From Rhizobiales bacterium 32-66-11 (GTDB taxonomy: Bacteria; Pseudomonadota; Alphaproteobacteria; Rhizobiales; Xanthobacteraceae): DNA of 43,529 nucleotides. Both the position numbers and the translations under genes were made by a program. Where the stretch lies: NCBI GenBank assembly GCA_002304505.1, contig NCEH01000014.1:1-43529 (forward strand), given 5' to 3'. Below are positions 32,810 to 40,924 of the stretch, in pieces. Under the pieces are notes generated by a model. The model searched no databases. It was not told the origin of the DNA and was given only the letters and a program-made list of their open reading frames with translations. The first letter of the stretch is position 1, and each line of letters begins with the position of its first letter.

Positions 32810-33790
32810 TTATAGAGATCGCGCGGCATCGGAGATGAAAAAGCCGAGCTTGCTCAAGGTGGGCTCGTCGCTCACCTCCAGCAGCAGCGACGGGGCGGCA
32901 GCCGTCACCGCGAAGGCGTGCCAGGAGGGCACGCAGAAGACATCGCCCCGGGTCCATTCGAAACCGCGTTCACCGACCTGCGCCGACCCGCTCCCAGAGA
33001 GTACGGAGAAGATGCGCGAGGCCGTTGTACGCGGCTCCGCCACCTGGCCGCCGGCCGGCACGTCGATATAGGTGACGGCGACAGTGGGGATATAGGCATC
33101 GATGTCCAGCCGATGCCGGCGGTTGCCATCTGCGCCGATCGGCGCCTTCTCCAGCTCCGCAATCATCTGCTCCAGGCCGAACACGAAGGGGCATGTGTCC
33201 GGGTCAGGCTCGGACGTCACCTGCTGGTGGGCCTGCGGAAGGTTCTCGCAGAACATGGGTTCAAGACGGTGCACGAGCGGTACGTCAAGGAAGTCGATCC
33301 AATAGGCGTTGGCCGCGCCCTCATTGAAATGGCTGTGCCAATACCAGTTGGGGGTGAGCAGAAAATCGCCCTTGCGCATGGGCAGCTTGGTGCCGTTCAC
33401 CACGGTGAACACACCATCCTCCGCGTCCAGGATCAGGCGCATGGCATTGGCGGTGTGGCGGTGTGTGCGGGCGTATTCGCCCGGCTTGATCATCTGGTAG
33501 GCGCAGACCAGAGTGCGCACCGTATCGTAATCGTTATCATCCACCGGGTTGAACATGAGCAGGTTGCGCCGCTCGGCATCCTCGGTGCTCATCCATTCGC
33601 CGGCACGATCCATGGCCTGCGCCGCCTCGGCGTAGCTCCAGTTCTGCGGCTGGAACCTGGTGCGTGGCTCTGGCCACAAGGAGGAGCGCTTCTTGTGCCA
33701 GCCGGCGGTGAGGTGGTTCGCGTTGAAGATACGGTAGAGATCATCGAGGCTTGTTGCTCCGCGGATCTCGGCGATGGCTTTGCTGGTCAT
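32810..33790 (-). CDS. gentisate 1,2-dioxygenase-like bicupin dioxygenase (second copy)
   Basis: 326 residues, about 24 shorter than the mhbD-type enzyme at 22427 and clearly divergent from it. N-terminal cupin: PGEYARTHRHTANAMRLILDAEDGVFTVVNGTKLPMRKGDFLLTPNWYWHSHFN, with iron ligands His110, His112 and His152. The C-terminal cupin (about 230-310: IDVPAGGQVAEPRTTASRIFSVLSGSGSAQVGERGFEWTRGDVFCVPSWHAF) keeps several polar residues. The family includes gentisate, salicylate, 1-hydroxy-2-naphthoate and 5-nitrosalicylate dioxygenases, so the ring substrate may differ from gentisate. Start ATG 33790 (GAGGAGCCGCC ahead), 10 bases after the FAH gene stop. No maleylpyruvate isomerase accompanies this copy. 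Confidence 0.86.
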   Translation of the reverse strand: MTSKAIAEIRGATSLDDLYRIFNANHLTAGWHKKRSSLWPEPRTRFQPQNWSYAEAAQAMDRAGEWMSTEDAERRNLLMFNPVDDNDYDTVRTLVCAYQMIKPGEYARTHRHTANAMRLILDAEDGVFTVVNGTKLPMRKGDFLLTPNWYWHSHFNEGAANAYWIDFLDVPLVHRLEPMFCENLPQAHQQVTSEPDPDTCPFVFGLEQMIAELEKAPIGADGNRRHRLDIDAYIPTVAVTYIDVPAGGQVAEPRTTASRIFSVLSGSGSAQVGERGFEWTRGDVFCVPSWHAFAVTAAAPSLLLEVSDEPTLSKLGFFISDAARSL

Positions 33791-33800
33791 TGGCGGCTCC

Positions 33801-34688
33801 TCATACCGGCATTTTCTGGAAATCGTAGGGCTTGGCGAAGACGACATTGTGCCCGCGCGCGCCTTGCACCACCGGCACGCTCATGCGGCCGACGCCGGCG
33901 ATCTCGATGGTCACCACATCGCCATCAACGATGGGCCCGACACCGGCCGGCGTGCCGGTGGCGAAGATATCGCCGGGGTAGAGGGTGGTGGCCGAGGAAG
34001 CGATGGCGATCATCTGCGGAATGTCGACGATGAGATCGCGCGTGTTCGCCTGCTGCCGCAATTCGTCATTCACCCACAAGCGCATGTCCACGTGGCTCGG
34101 GTCCGGCAGTTCGTCAGCGGTGACGATCCAGGGGCCGATGGGGCTGAAGGTCTCGTAGGACTTGCGCATCACCCGCTCTTCCTTGCCGCGCACGGTGATG
34201 TCGAGCAGGCAGCAATAGCCGAACACGTGCTCCAGCGCCTTCTCCGGCGGGATTTCCCGGCCCTGCTTGCCGATCACCAGGCCGACCTCGCACTCGTGAT
34301 GGATCTGCCGGCCCGGCAGCGCCGGCAGCTCAATGGGGTCGTGCGGTCCACTTAAGGAGGAATTCGCCTTCAGGAAGAAGCCCTGGATGTTGGCAAGGCC
34401 CTTGGAGGCCATTTCCGTGGCGTGGTCATGATAGTTGACCGGATAGGCGATGAGCTTGTTCGGCCAGGGAACGGGCGTTTCCAGGCGCGTGCCCTCGAAA
34501 GGGAGGCCCGGTGAGGTGGCGAGGAGTTCCGCGATGCGCGGGCGCAGGGTCTCGAAGTCGCGGATCAGCCGGTTGACGGCGACTGGCGGCCATTCGTCGG
34601 CGGACGCTCCGCACAAGGGGCTGAGATCAACGATCTTCCTGCCGTCGGTCACGCCCACGTGCCAGCCTTCGAAACGCACCAATTTCAT
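33801..34688 (-). CDS. FAH family hydrolase (fumarylacetoacetate-hydrolase fold)
   Basis: 295 residues. Has the extended N-terminal segment (MKLVRFEGWHVGVTDGRKIVDLSPL) plus the FAH catalytic domain. Motifs: LIAYPVNYHDHATEM, FFLKANSSLSGPHDPIELP, the metal site HHECEVGLVIGKQGR (Glu/His ligands), FGYCCLLDITVRGKEERVMRKSYETFSPIGPWIV, and LYPGDIFATGTPAGVGP. It cleaves a C-C bond in a 2,4-dioxo acid-type ring-fission product, and differs in length and type from the fumarylpyruvate hydrolase at 23476. Start ATG 34688 (GGAAAGG ahead). First gene of the minus-strand ring-cleavage operon. It is divergent from an alpha/beta hydrolase gene, with TetR-type site C in the shared region. Since the operon lacks an isomerase, it may hydrolyse the cis ring-fission product directly. 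Confidence 0.87.
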   Translation of the reverse strand: MKLVRFEGWHVGVTDGRKIVDLSPLCGASADEWPPVAVNRLIRDFETLRPRIAELLATSPGLPFEGTRLETPVPWPNKLIAYPVNYHDHATEMASKGLANIQGFFLKANSSLSGPHDPIELPALPGRQIHHECEVGLVIGKQGREIPPEKALEHVFGYCCLLDITVRGKEERVMRKSYETFSPIGPWIVTADELPDPSHVDMRLWVNDELRQQANTRDLIVDIPQMIAIASSATTLYPGDIFATGTPAGVGPIVDGDVVTIEIAGVGRMSVPVVQGARGHNVVFAKPYDFQKMPV

Positions 34689-35057
34689 GGATCGACCTTT
34701 CCTGCGATGCCGCGCCAAGCGAGAAGCCCAAGCCTGGGTGCCAATGCTGCGCAAGGCGTTGGGGTGGTGGGGGCGCGGCATGACCGCATCTGAATATGGG
34801 CCCAGCGCCCGGCGACGCCCGCTCTGAGGGACCCGCGCCACAACACCTCGCCCCATAAGCTCGTGGCGCAAAAGCTAGCAAGCCGCAGCGCTGCCACAAG
34901 CGATCTTCCGCGATGGCTCCCATCGCGGTTTGAGATGGGACATCGACTGCAACGCACGGCATGGTGCAGACACAAAAATAACCGTATAGTCGGTTGGTTT
35001 TTCATCCCGGTCGGCTCTGAGGACCATCACCGCACCCTCCTTTGATGGACGGAAGGA
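34689..35057. other. divergent promoter region (FAH operon / hydrolase-porin-tetR)
   Basis: 369 bases between oppositely oriented starts. No gene is supported. The part next to the hydrolase (about 34970-35005) is AT-rich and holds TetR-type site C. The middle part is GC-rich without obvious motifs. Confidence 0.5.
34981..34994. promoter_or_regulatory. TetR-type operator candidate, site C (ACCGTATAGTCGGT)
   Basis: Matches 12 of 14 positions of ACCGACTAGTCGGT; arms ACCG / CGGT are perfect, with TTGG following as at site B. It lies 64 bases upstream of the alpha/beta hydrolase start and inside the divergent region shared with the FAH-cupin-monooxygenase operon, in the position expected for a repressor acting on one or both promoters. 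The TetR gene at 37762 belongs to the same plus-strand unit, so autoregulation is plausible. Confidence 0.55.
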
Positions 35058-35918
35058 ATGCTGGACGCGACATCTCCCAAGACCGGTTCGTATCGGTCGC
35101 AGCGGCTCGATCTCCATTATGTGGAGTGGGGCCGGCGCGACGCGACTCCGGTTCTTCTCGTGCACGGCTTCCGTGACCATTGCCGGAGCTGGGATTTCGT
35201 CGCCCGTGAGCTCGAACACGACCATCATTTGTTCGCGATCGACTTGCGTGGCCACGGTGAATCCGACTGGTCCAACGGCGGGACTTATGCACTGGATGAT
35301 TTTCTTTATGACATTCATCGTTTCATCCAGGTCTCCGGTTTCGAAAGCGTCGCCATTATTGCCCATTCCATGGGCGGCGCGGTTTGCCTGAACTATGCCG
35401 GTCTGTTTCCCGAGCGGGTGCATCGGCTGGTGGTGATCGAGGGGACTTGGGAACTGGAGCGTCCGCGTCCGCAGAGCGCTGGCGTGCCCACCGTCTGGCT
35501 CAATCAGCTTGATGCGCTGAGTGCGAGACCGACGCGCCCGCTCGCCTCGCTGGAGGAGGCGGGCGCACGGTTCGCGACGCGCCATCCGCATCTGACCGCA
35601 GAGATGGTGCGTCATCTCACCTGGCATGGCGTGCGGCGCCACGACGATGGAACGGTAAGTTGGAAGCACGACCCCTTTGTGCAGGTGCGGGCGCCGGGTC
35701 GCTACGACCACGCCGCCATCGCCGAATTGTGGGGCCGGATCCGCTGCCCGGTGCTGCTGCTGCACGGCGCCGAGAGCGACAAAGGGGATGCTCACGCCCT
35801 GGGGCTCGATCGACATTTTCAAGATTGCCGCACGGCCACCATCGCTGGCGCGGGTCACTGGGCTCACCACGACCAGCTTTCCGATTTCGTCGCCCTGGCG
35901 CGGGCGGCGCTGCGATAG
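35058..35918 (+). CDS. alpha/beta fold hydrolase
   Basis: 286 residues. Oxyanion strand PVLLVHGFRDHCRSWDFVA (about 31-49), FAIDLRGHGESDW, nucleophile elbow IIAHSMGGAVCLNYA with Ser104, and a late histidine in AGAGHWAHHDQLSDF. The triad acid is probably the Asp in LLHGAESDKGDA. It could be an esterase or a C-C hydrolase acting on a pathway ester or ring-fission product; MhpC-type C-C hydrolases share this fold, but a specific match is not visible. ATG 35058 follows GGACGGAAGGA. First gene of the plus-strand group with a porin and a TetR regulator, divergent from the second ring-cleavage operon and sharing a TetR-type site with it. An ester-linked substrate opened before ring attack would fit this placement. 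Confidence 0.85.
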   Translation: MLDATSPKTGSYRSQRLDLHYVEWGRRDATPVLLVHGFRDHCRSWDFVARELEHDHHLFAIDLRGHGESDWSNGGTYALDDFLYDIHRFIQVSGFESVAIIAHSMGGAVCLNYAGLFPERVHRLVVIEGTWELERPRPQSAGVPTVWLNQLDALSARPTRPLASLEEAGARFATRHPHLTAEMVRHLTWHGVRRHDDGTVSWKHDPFVQVRAPGRYDHAAIAELWGRIRCPVLLLHGAESDKGDAHALGLDRHFQDCRTATIAGAGHWAHHDQLSDFVALARAALR

Positions 35919-36073
35919 GCCAGCCGGCAGGGCGGTAGGGCCGAAATGGAGGACACGCTTTTTCTGAGGTCCAACCCGGGTCGTGGCCCGGCGAATGCTC
36001 CGCAAACAAAAAATGAGCGGGGCACGGCGTCCGTACCGATGCCGCAAATTCAAAAATAAAAGGGAGGGGAAAA

Positions 36074-37555
36074 ATGATGAAGACTTATGCAGGTGTTCTG
36101 GTCGCAGGCGCGGCCTTGACGCTGGGGATTGGCCCGGCCGCCGCAGCAGATCCTGTGAAGGCTGAAAAAACCGAGCAATATTTGAAGGTCTGCTCCGCGT
36201 TCGGCGCAGGTTACTTCTACATCCCCGGAACAGACACATGCCTGATGCTCGGGGGGTATCTGCGGTCCGATACCTATGTGAATGCTGTCGGCACCTTCAA
36301 TCCGCCAATCTCCAACGTCTCGGGCAAGGGCTTCAACGGCCCGGGCGCCGGGGTTGCCGGTTTTCCGCTCGTTACAGCCGACTCGTCCGATTACGATACC
36401 CGTACCCGCGCTCTCCTGGCGATCGAGACACGCACGCAGACGGACTATGGTGTGGTGCGCACGCTGCTGCGCTTCGGTGAGCAATGGGATTCCCAGTCCC
36501 AGCCCGGCGTGTCAGCGGGCTCATCCTTGTATTTCGAACGGGCCTTCATCCAATTCGCGGGCTTTACCGCAGGCTATGCCAATTCGTTCTTCAATGCCGG
36601 CAGCGGCATCACCTACATCATGGCAACGCCCTATGCGGGCGACAATATGTGGAACACGGTGCTGGCCTATACTGCGGCGTTCGGTGGCGGCCTGTCCGCC
36701 TCGCTCTCCCTTGAGGATGCGGCGAACCGCACCACCGGCGTGCAGGCCGGCGCGGCCGTCAGCGCCTATACGGCCGGCGGCGCGCTCATCCCCACCGCCA
36801 CCGGCATGTCGTATGCAAGCTACGAGTCCGGCCTGCAATTGCCCGACCTCGTGGGCAATGTGCGACTCGATCAGACGTGGGGCACACTGATGCTCTCCGG
36901 TGCCCTGCACCGTGTCGGCGCGCTCTCGCCCCCGGCGGCTCCCTTCACGTCCTACGTGGGCGAGAATGCCGATAGTACGTTGGGCTGGGCGGTGGGCGCC
37001 ATCGCCGAGCTCAAGCTGCCGATGATCGCCCCCGGTGACAGCGTCTATCTCCAGGCGAATTATGCCGATGGTGCTCTGAACTACCTCGGCCTCTCGGGCA
37101 CGCCGCAGGTCCATGCCACGGGGCTCGGCTCGATCCAGGTGGGTTCGACGCTGCTCTCGTCCAGCGGCGCCTATTACCCGATCGCCGACGCGGTCTGGAA
37201 CAACAACACGCTGAGCTATAGCACCGAAACAGGCTGGGCGGTTTCGGCCCAGTACAAGCATTATTGGATGCCGACGCTGAGGAGTGGCCTTTACATCGGT
37301 TATGTGGAGGTTGATGTTCCTACGAACACCGTAGGTGCATTCGATGTCAGCGTAACCCAAGCGGTCGGCAATTTGGTATGGACCATGGCGCGCAATCTCA
37401 ATATTGGCGTGGAGGTGAGCTATTCACGGGTGGCTGGCGAGGTTCCGCTCGCCAACCGCGCCGCCACCACCGCCTCAGGGGCCGCCACTTATGCCACCAC
37501 CGGTGGTTCCACGGACGTGTGGTCGGGCGGCATGCGCGTGCAGCGCAACTTCTGA
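36074..37555 (+). CDS. outer-membrane porin (alphaproteobacterial porin family)
   Basis: 493 residues. Signal peptide at 1-24 (YAGVLVAGAALTLGIGPAAAA), then the Rhizobiales porin start EQYLKVCSAFGAGYFYIPGTDTCLMLGGYLRSDTYV with its cysteine pair, repeated amphipathic strands, and a C-terminal VQRNF ending in phenylalanine as required for outer-membrane insertion. It is larger than typical Rhizobiales porins, with long Ala/Gly/Thr-rich loops, suggesting a specialised channel. Start ATG 36074 (or the adjacent ATG 36077) follows AAAAGGGAGGGGAAAA. It lies between the alpha/beta hydrolase and the TetR regulator, so the likely role is uptake of the aromatic substrate of the TetR-controlled pathway. 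The 155-base gap before it may contain its own promoter. Confidence 0.88.
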   Translation: MMKTYAGVLVAGAALTLGIGPAAAADPVKAEKTEQYLKVCSAFGAGYFYIPGTDTCLMLGGYLRSDTYVNAVGTFNPPISNVSGKGFNGPGAGVAGFPLVTADSSDYDTRTRALLAIETRTQTDYGVVRTLLRFGEQWDSQSQPGVSAGSSLYFERAFIQFAGFTAGYANSFFNAGSGITYIMATPYAGDNMWNTVLAYTAAFGGGLSASLSLEDAANRTTGVQAGAAVSAYTAGGALIPTATGMSYASYESGLQLPDLVGNVRLDQTWGTLMLSGALHRVGALSPPAAPFTSYVGENADSTLGWAVGAIAELKLPMIAPGDSVYLQANYADGALNYLGLSGTPQVHATGLGSIQVGSTLLSSSGAYYPIADAVWNNNTLSYSTETGWAVSAQYKHYWMPTLRSGLYIGYVEVDVPTNTVGAFDVSVTQAVGNLVWTMARNLNIGVEVSYSRVAGEVPLANRAATTASGAATYATTGGSTDVWSGGMRVQRNF

Positions 37556-37761
37556 CAACGGATGAGTTTTGCCGGTTGGGGCGTTTCGTCGTGCCCTGTC
37601 CGGCTGAGGCCGGTGCCGCCGGGGTGTTCGTCCGCATGCCGCGGCCCGGCCTCACTTCTCGTTCGTGGCCGGCGCCTGTATGATGCGCGACTTATTCGGG
37701 AGGACCTCATCGGGCCGAGGCTTTTGCCCGCCGGACCAGGGTGAGCGCAGGGCATGACAAC

Positions 37762-38433
37762 ATGGCGGTGACGACCACCAAGCAACGCAAGACTTCAAAG
37801 GTTAATAAGTTTGAAATTATCCTCAAGGAAGCCGCACGTCTGTTCTGCGAAAAGGGATATGAGGCCACATCCTTGGATGATGTCGCCGATGCGGTGAATA
37901 TTCACAAGGCGACTCTGTATCATTACATAAAATCTAAGGAAGAAATTCTTTATCTTTGCCTGCTGCGCTCATTCGAAGGCTATGAGCAGCGGCTGGAGGA
38001 ATTGAAAGACGCCTCGGTCCCGGTGGCGGATCGCCTGCGGCGCTTTTTCAGCACCCTCATCGAGGCTCAGAATAATGAGTTTGGCCGCTGCCTGTGCCTT
38101 GTTGGGCGTCAGCCATTGGGCACGGAGAGCGGCGACAAGATTTTGGAGTTCCAGCGCAACATGGGCTTTGCGGTGCGCCGCCTGTTGCAGGAGGGCATCG
38201 ACAACGGCAGTTTCAAGCCGTGCGACACTCGTCTTGCCGCGAACATGATCTTCGGCGCCTTCAACTCCGTGCCGAAGTGGCGCGGGCCGGATGCCCAAAC
38301 GAGCACCCAACAGATTGCCGAAACTTATCTTGATCTGTTCATCTCCGGCATCTCCCTGCGCCCAAAGGCGATGCTGGACAGCGGAGCAAAGAAGGCGCCC
38401 GGTGCCGCACGCCGGGCGAACAAGACGACATAG
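37762..38433 (+). CDS. TetR family transcriptional regulator
   Basis: 223 residues. HTH at about 18-62: EIILKEAARLFCEKGYEATSLDDVADAVNIHKATLYHYIKSKEEILYLCL, the standard TetR_N form. The C-terminal ligand domain (about 75-205) has no specific signature I can name; the tail is basic (GAKKAPGAARRANKTT). ATG 37762 is preferred; GTG 37741 in the same frame would add seven residues, and neither has a strong ribosome site. It is the only TetR gene in the window, whereas three similar TetR-type palindromes (19240, 31380, 34981) precede the three minus-strand operons and the unit ending in this gene. It is therefore the best candidate for the master repressor of that set, probably released by an aromatic acyl-CoA or acid. 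Inference, not shown. Confidence 0.87.
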   Translation: MAVTTTKQRKTSKVNKFEIILKEAARLFCEKGYEATSLDDVADAVNIHKATLYHYIKSKEEILYLCLLRSFEGYEQRLEELKDASVPVADRLRRFFSTLIEAQNNEFGRCLCLVGRQPLGTESGDKILEFQRNMGFAVRRLLQEGIDNGSFKPCDTRLAANMIFGAFNSVPKWRGPDAQTSTQQIAETYLDLFISGISLRPKAMLDSGAKKAPGAARRANKTT

Positions 38434-38690
38434 CTCCAGATGACAGAACTACGGGGGCTGTGCGACGGCACCCAGCGTCTGCGCCTGGCATCGGTGTCGC
38501 CGGCTCTGCGCGACGTCTGCGAGAACGACAACATGACGCTCGGGCCCTGATCGCCAAGCGCACACTGCCGACGCAAACCGGATCTGAGAGCGTCACACGC
38601 CGCGCGACGGCACATGCCTCACTCCCGACGATGTTTGCTGAAAGCCGTATTGCGAGAAAGCGTGTGCAATGCGGGGCAATCACAAACTTC
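38434..38690. other. non-coding stretch between tetR and the tRNA terminator
   Basis: About 260 bases with no supported gene, RNA or repeat. Together with the following hairpin it separates the catabolic island from tRNA-Lys. I found no integrase fragment and no direct repeat of the tRNA 3' end here or near 6.7-7.2 kb. Confidence 0.4.
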
Positions 38691-38735
38691 GGTGAAAACC
38701 GTTTCAGGTCTTGAGACCGAAACGGTGAAATCACC
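38691..38735 (-). terminator. long hairpin terminator downstream of tRNA-Lys
   Basis: Core inverted repeat 38698-38726: ACCGTTTC, bulged A, GGTCT, loop TG, AGACC, GAAACGGT. Outer arms GGTGA / TCACC extend it to 38691-38735. On the minus strand it follows the tRNA 3' end by 18 bases and carries TTTT just after the inner stem. Suitable for terminating the tRNA transcript; as an almost perfect palindrome it could also serve as a protein-binding site. Confidence 0.65.
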
Positions 38736-38753
38736 TTAGGATTCTTAATTGAA

Positions 38754-38829
<76 letters not shown>

Positions 38830-38906
38830 CGCCGCGAAGACGTGTCCTCGTCGGGAGGTGGTCGTGTAGCAGAGCTATTTTGCCCTGTCCAGCGCGACCT
38901 GTGGAA

Positions 38907-38932
38907 AACACCACCCTTTTTCGGGCGGCGTT
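38907..38932 (-). terminator. intrinsic terminator after tctA
   Basis: Minus strand: AACGCCGCCC, loop GAAAAA, GGGTGGTGTT (two G-U pairs), then TTCC, 5 bases after the tctA stop at 38937. The plus strand also carries T5 after the stem, so it may work in both directions. Confidence 0.7.
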
Positions 38933-38936
38933 TTTC

Positions 38937-40342
38937 TCATTCCTTGAACGCCTCCTCGCGCGTCTTCTGCACCGAGGGCAGCAGCACCACCACCAGCGCG
39001 GCGGCGGCCAGGAACAGCAGCACGGCGGAGATCGGGCGGGTGACGAACACGCTGGCGTCGCCGCGCGAAATCAGCATGGCCCGGCGCAGATATTCTTCCA
39101 GCATCGGGCCGATGACGAAGCCCAGCAGCAGCGGCGCCGGCTCGCAATCCAGCTTCACCAGCACATAGCCCAGCACCCCGAACAGGGCCATGGTGTACAC
39201 GTCGAACGTGTTGTTGTTCACGCTGTAGACGCCGATGCAGCAGAACGCGACGATGGCCGGGAACAGGATGTGGTACGGCACGGTCAGCAGCCGCACCCAG
39301 ATTCCGATCAGCGGAAGGTTCAGCAGCACCAGCATGAAATTGCCGATCCACATGGAGGCGATTACGCCCCAGAACAGATCCGGCTTTTCCGTCACCACGT
39401 TCGGCCCGGGCGTGATGCCCTGGATGATCAGCGCGCCGATCATCAGCGCCATCACCGGGTTGGAGGGAATGCCGAGGGTCAGCATGGGGATGAAGGAGGT
39501 CTGCGCGCCGGCATTATTGGCGCTCTCAGGCCCCGCCACGCCCTCGATGGCGCCCTTGCCGAAGCGGCCCGGCGTCTTGGAGATCTTCTTCTCGATGGAA
39601 TAGGCGGCGAAGGAGGAGAGCATGGCTCCGCCGCCGGGCAGGATGCCCAGGAACGAGCCGAGCACGGTACCGCGCAGCACCGGCGCGATGATCGCCTTGA
39701 ACTCGTCCTTGGTGAGCATCAGGCTCTTCACCTTGGCGGCGACCAGGCTGCGCTGGGATTCATCCTCCAGATTGCGGATGATTTCGCCGAGCCCGAACAT
39801 GCCCATGGCCAGCGCAACGAAATCGAACCCGTCTGCCAGATCGGGCACGTTGAAATCAAAGCGCGGCACGCCGGTATAGATGTCCTGGCCGGCAAGCCCC
39901 AGCAGCAGGCCGAGCACGATCATCGCCAAAGCCTTCACCACCGAGCCGGACGCGAGCGTCACCGAGGCGACGAGGCCGAGCACCATCAGCGAGAAATATT
40001 CCGGCGGCCCGAATTGCAGCGCGAGGTCGGCGAGCGGCGGGGCGAACACCGCCAGCAGGAAGGTCGCGACCGTGCCGGCGAAGAAGGAGCCCAGCGCGGC
40101 GGTGGCGAGCGCCGCCCCCGCCCTGCCCTGGCGCGCCATCTGGTGGCCGTCGATGGCGGTCACCACGGAGGAGGATTCGCCCGGCAGATTGATCAGGATC
40201 GCGGTGGTGGAGCCGCCATATTGGGCGCCGTAATAGATGCCCGCGAGCATGATCAGCGCCGACACCGGCGGCAGGCCGAAGGTGATCGGCAGCAGCATGG
40301 CGATGGTGGCGATCGGCCCGAGCCCCGGCAGCACGCCGGGCC
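38937..40342 (-). pseudogene. tctA: tripartite tricarboxylate transporter large membrane subunit, N-terminus missing
   Basis: The frame covers TctA from its first conserved motif GVLPGLGPIATIAMLLPITFGLPPVSALIMLAGIYYGAQYGGSTTAILINLPGE to the normal C-terminus, about 470 residues with many membrane helices. It includes GILPGGGAMLSSFAAYSIEKK and ESANNAGAQTSFIPMLTLGIPSNPVMALM. TctA proteins normally carry about 35 residues before GVLPGLGP, including the first helix and the start codon. Here the sequence upstream of that motif belongs to tctB in another frame (junction about 40338-40345). No start codon with a ribosome site is available for this frame, so translation of TctA is unlikely as sequenced. 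The body of the gene shows no stop or frameshift, so the loss is recent or artefactual. Confidence 0.85.
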
Positions 40343-40780
40343 GAGCAGAGACAAGGGGAGGCCGAGGCCGAGGATGAACACCGCCCAGCAAAACACCACC
40401 ATTACGACGGTGATGGCGAGCGCGGTGGTGAGACGGAACTTCTGGCTGGCGAGCGCGGAGACGAACACCGTGATGGCGAGCGTCGGCAGGAAGCCGAGCG
40501 GGCGGATGGCGGCGCCAAAAAACACCGTGCATGCCGTGAGCAGGATCAGAGCGCGCCAGGCGATCGAAGTGGTACGGTCACCCTCGAAGCGCAGGCCGTT
40601 GATGAGCACGATCAGGCCGAAAATTCCCATCAGGACGGAAAGCAGCAGCGGGAAATAGCCCGGCCCCATGCGCACCGCGGTGCCCATGGCCAATTGCTGC
40701 GTCTGCAGGCCGAAGATCACCGCCAGCGCGATGAACAACAGGCCGGACAACACGTCCTTCGGATTGCGAATGAACCCCAT
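40343..40780 (-). pseudogene. tctB: tripartite tricarboxylate transporter small membrane subunit, 3' end fused out of frame to tctA
   Basis: ATG 40780 begins MGFIRNPKDVLSGLLFIALAVIFGLQTQQL, followed by three further membrane helices and VMVVFCWAVFILGLGLPLSLLGP, where TctB proteins normally end within a few residues. Instead of a stop the frame enters tctA DNA out of frame and runs to 40253 as nonsense (CCRGSGRSPPSPCCC...). The loss therefore takes the last residues and stop of tctB, the spacer, and the first about 35 codons of tctA, an estimated 100-170 bases. TctB helps TctA transport a carboxylate captured by TctC. Confidence 0.83.
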
Positions 40781-40924
40781 CGACCCTATCCCCTGAATTC
40801 TTTGCGCCCGCACTCACGGGCGGCGGCGCGGCGTTCCTCGATCGCGAACAAGACGTCCGGCGGACGCGCGCCCGCCGGACGTTTTCCTATCCAAGGCCGC
40901 GCAAGACGCGCCGCCCCTGGGCGA

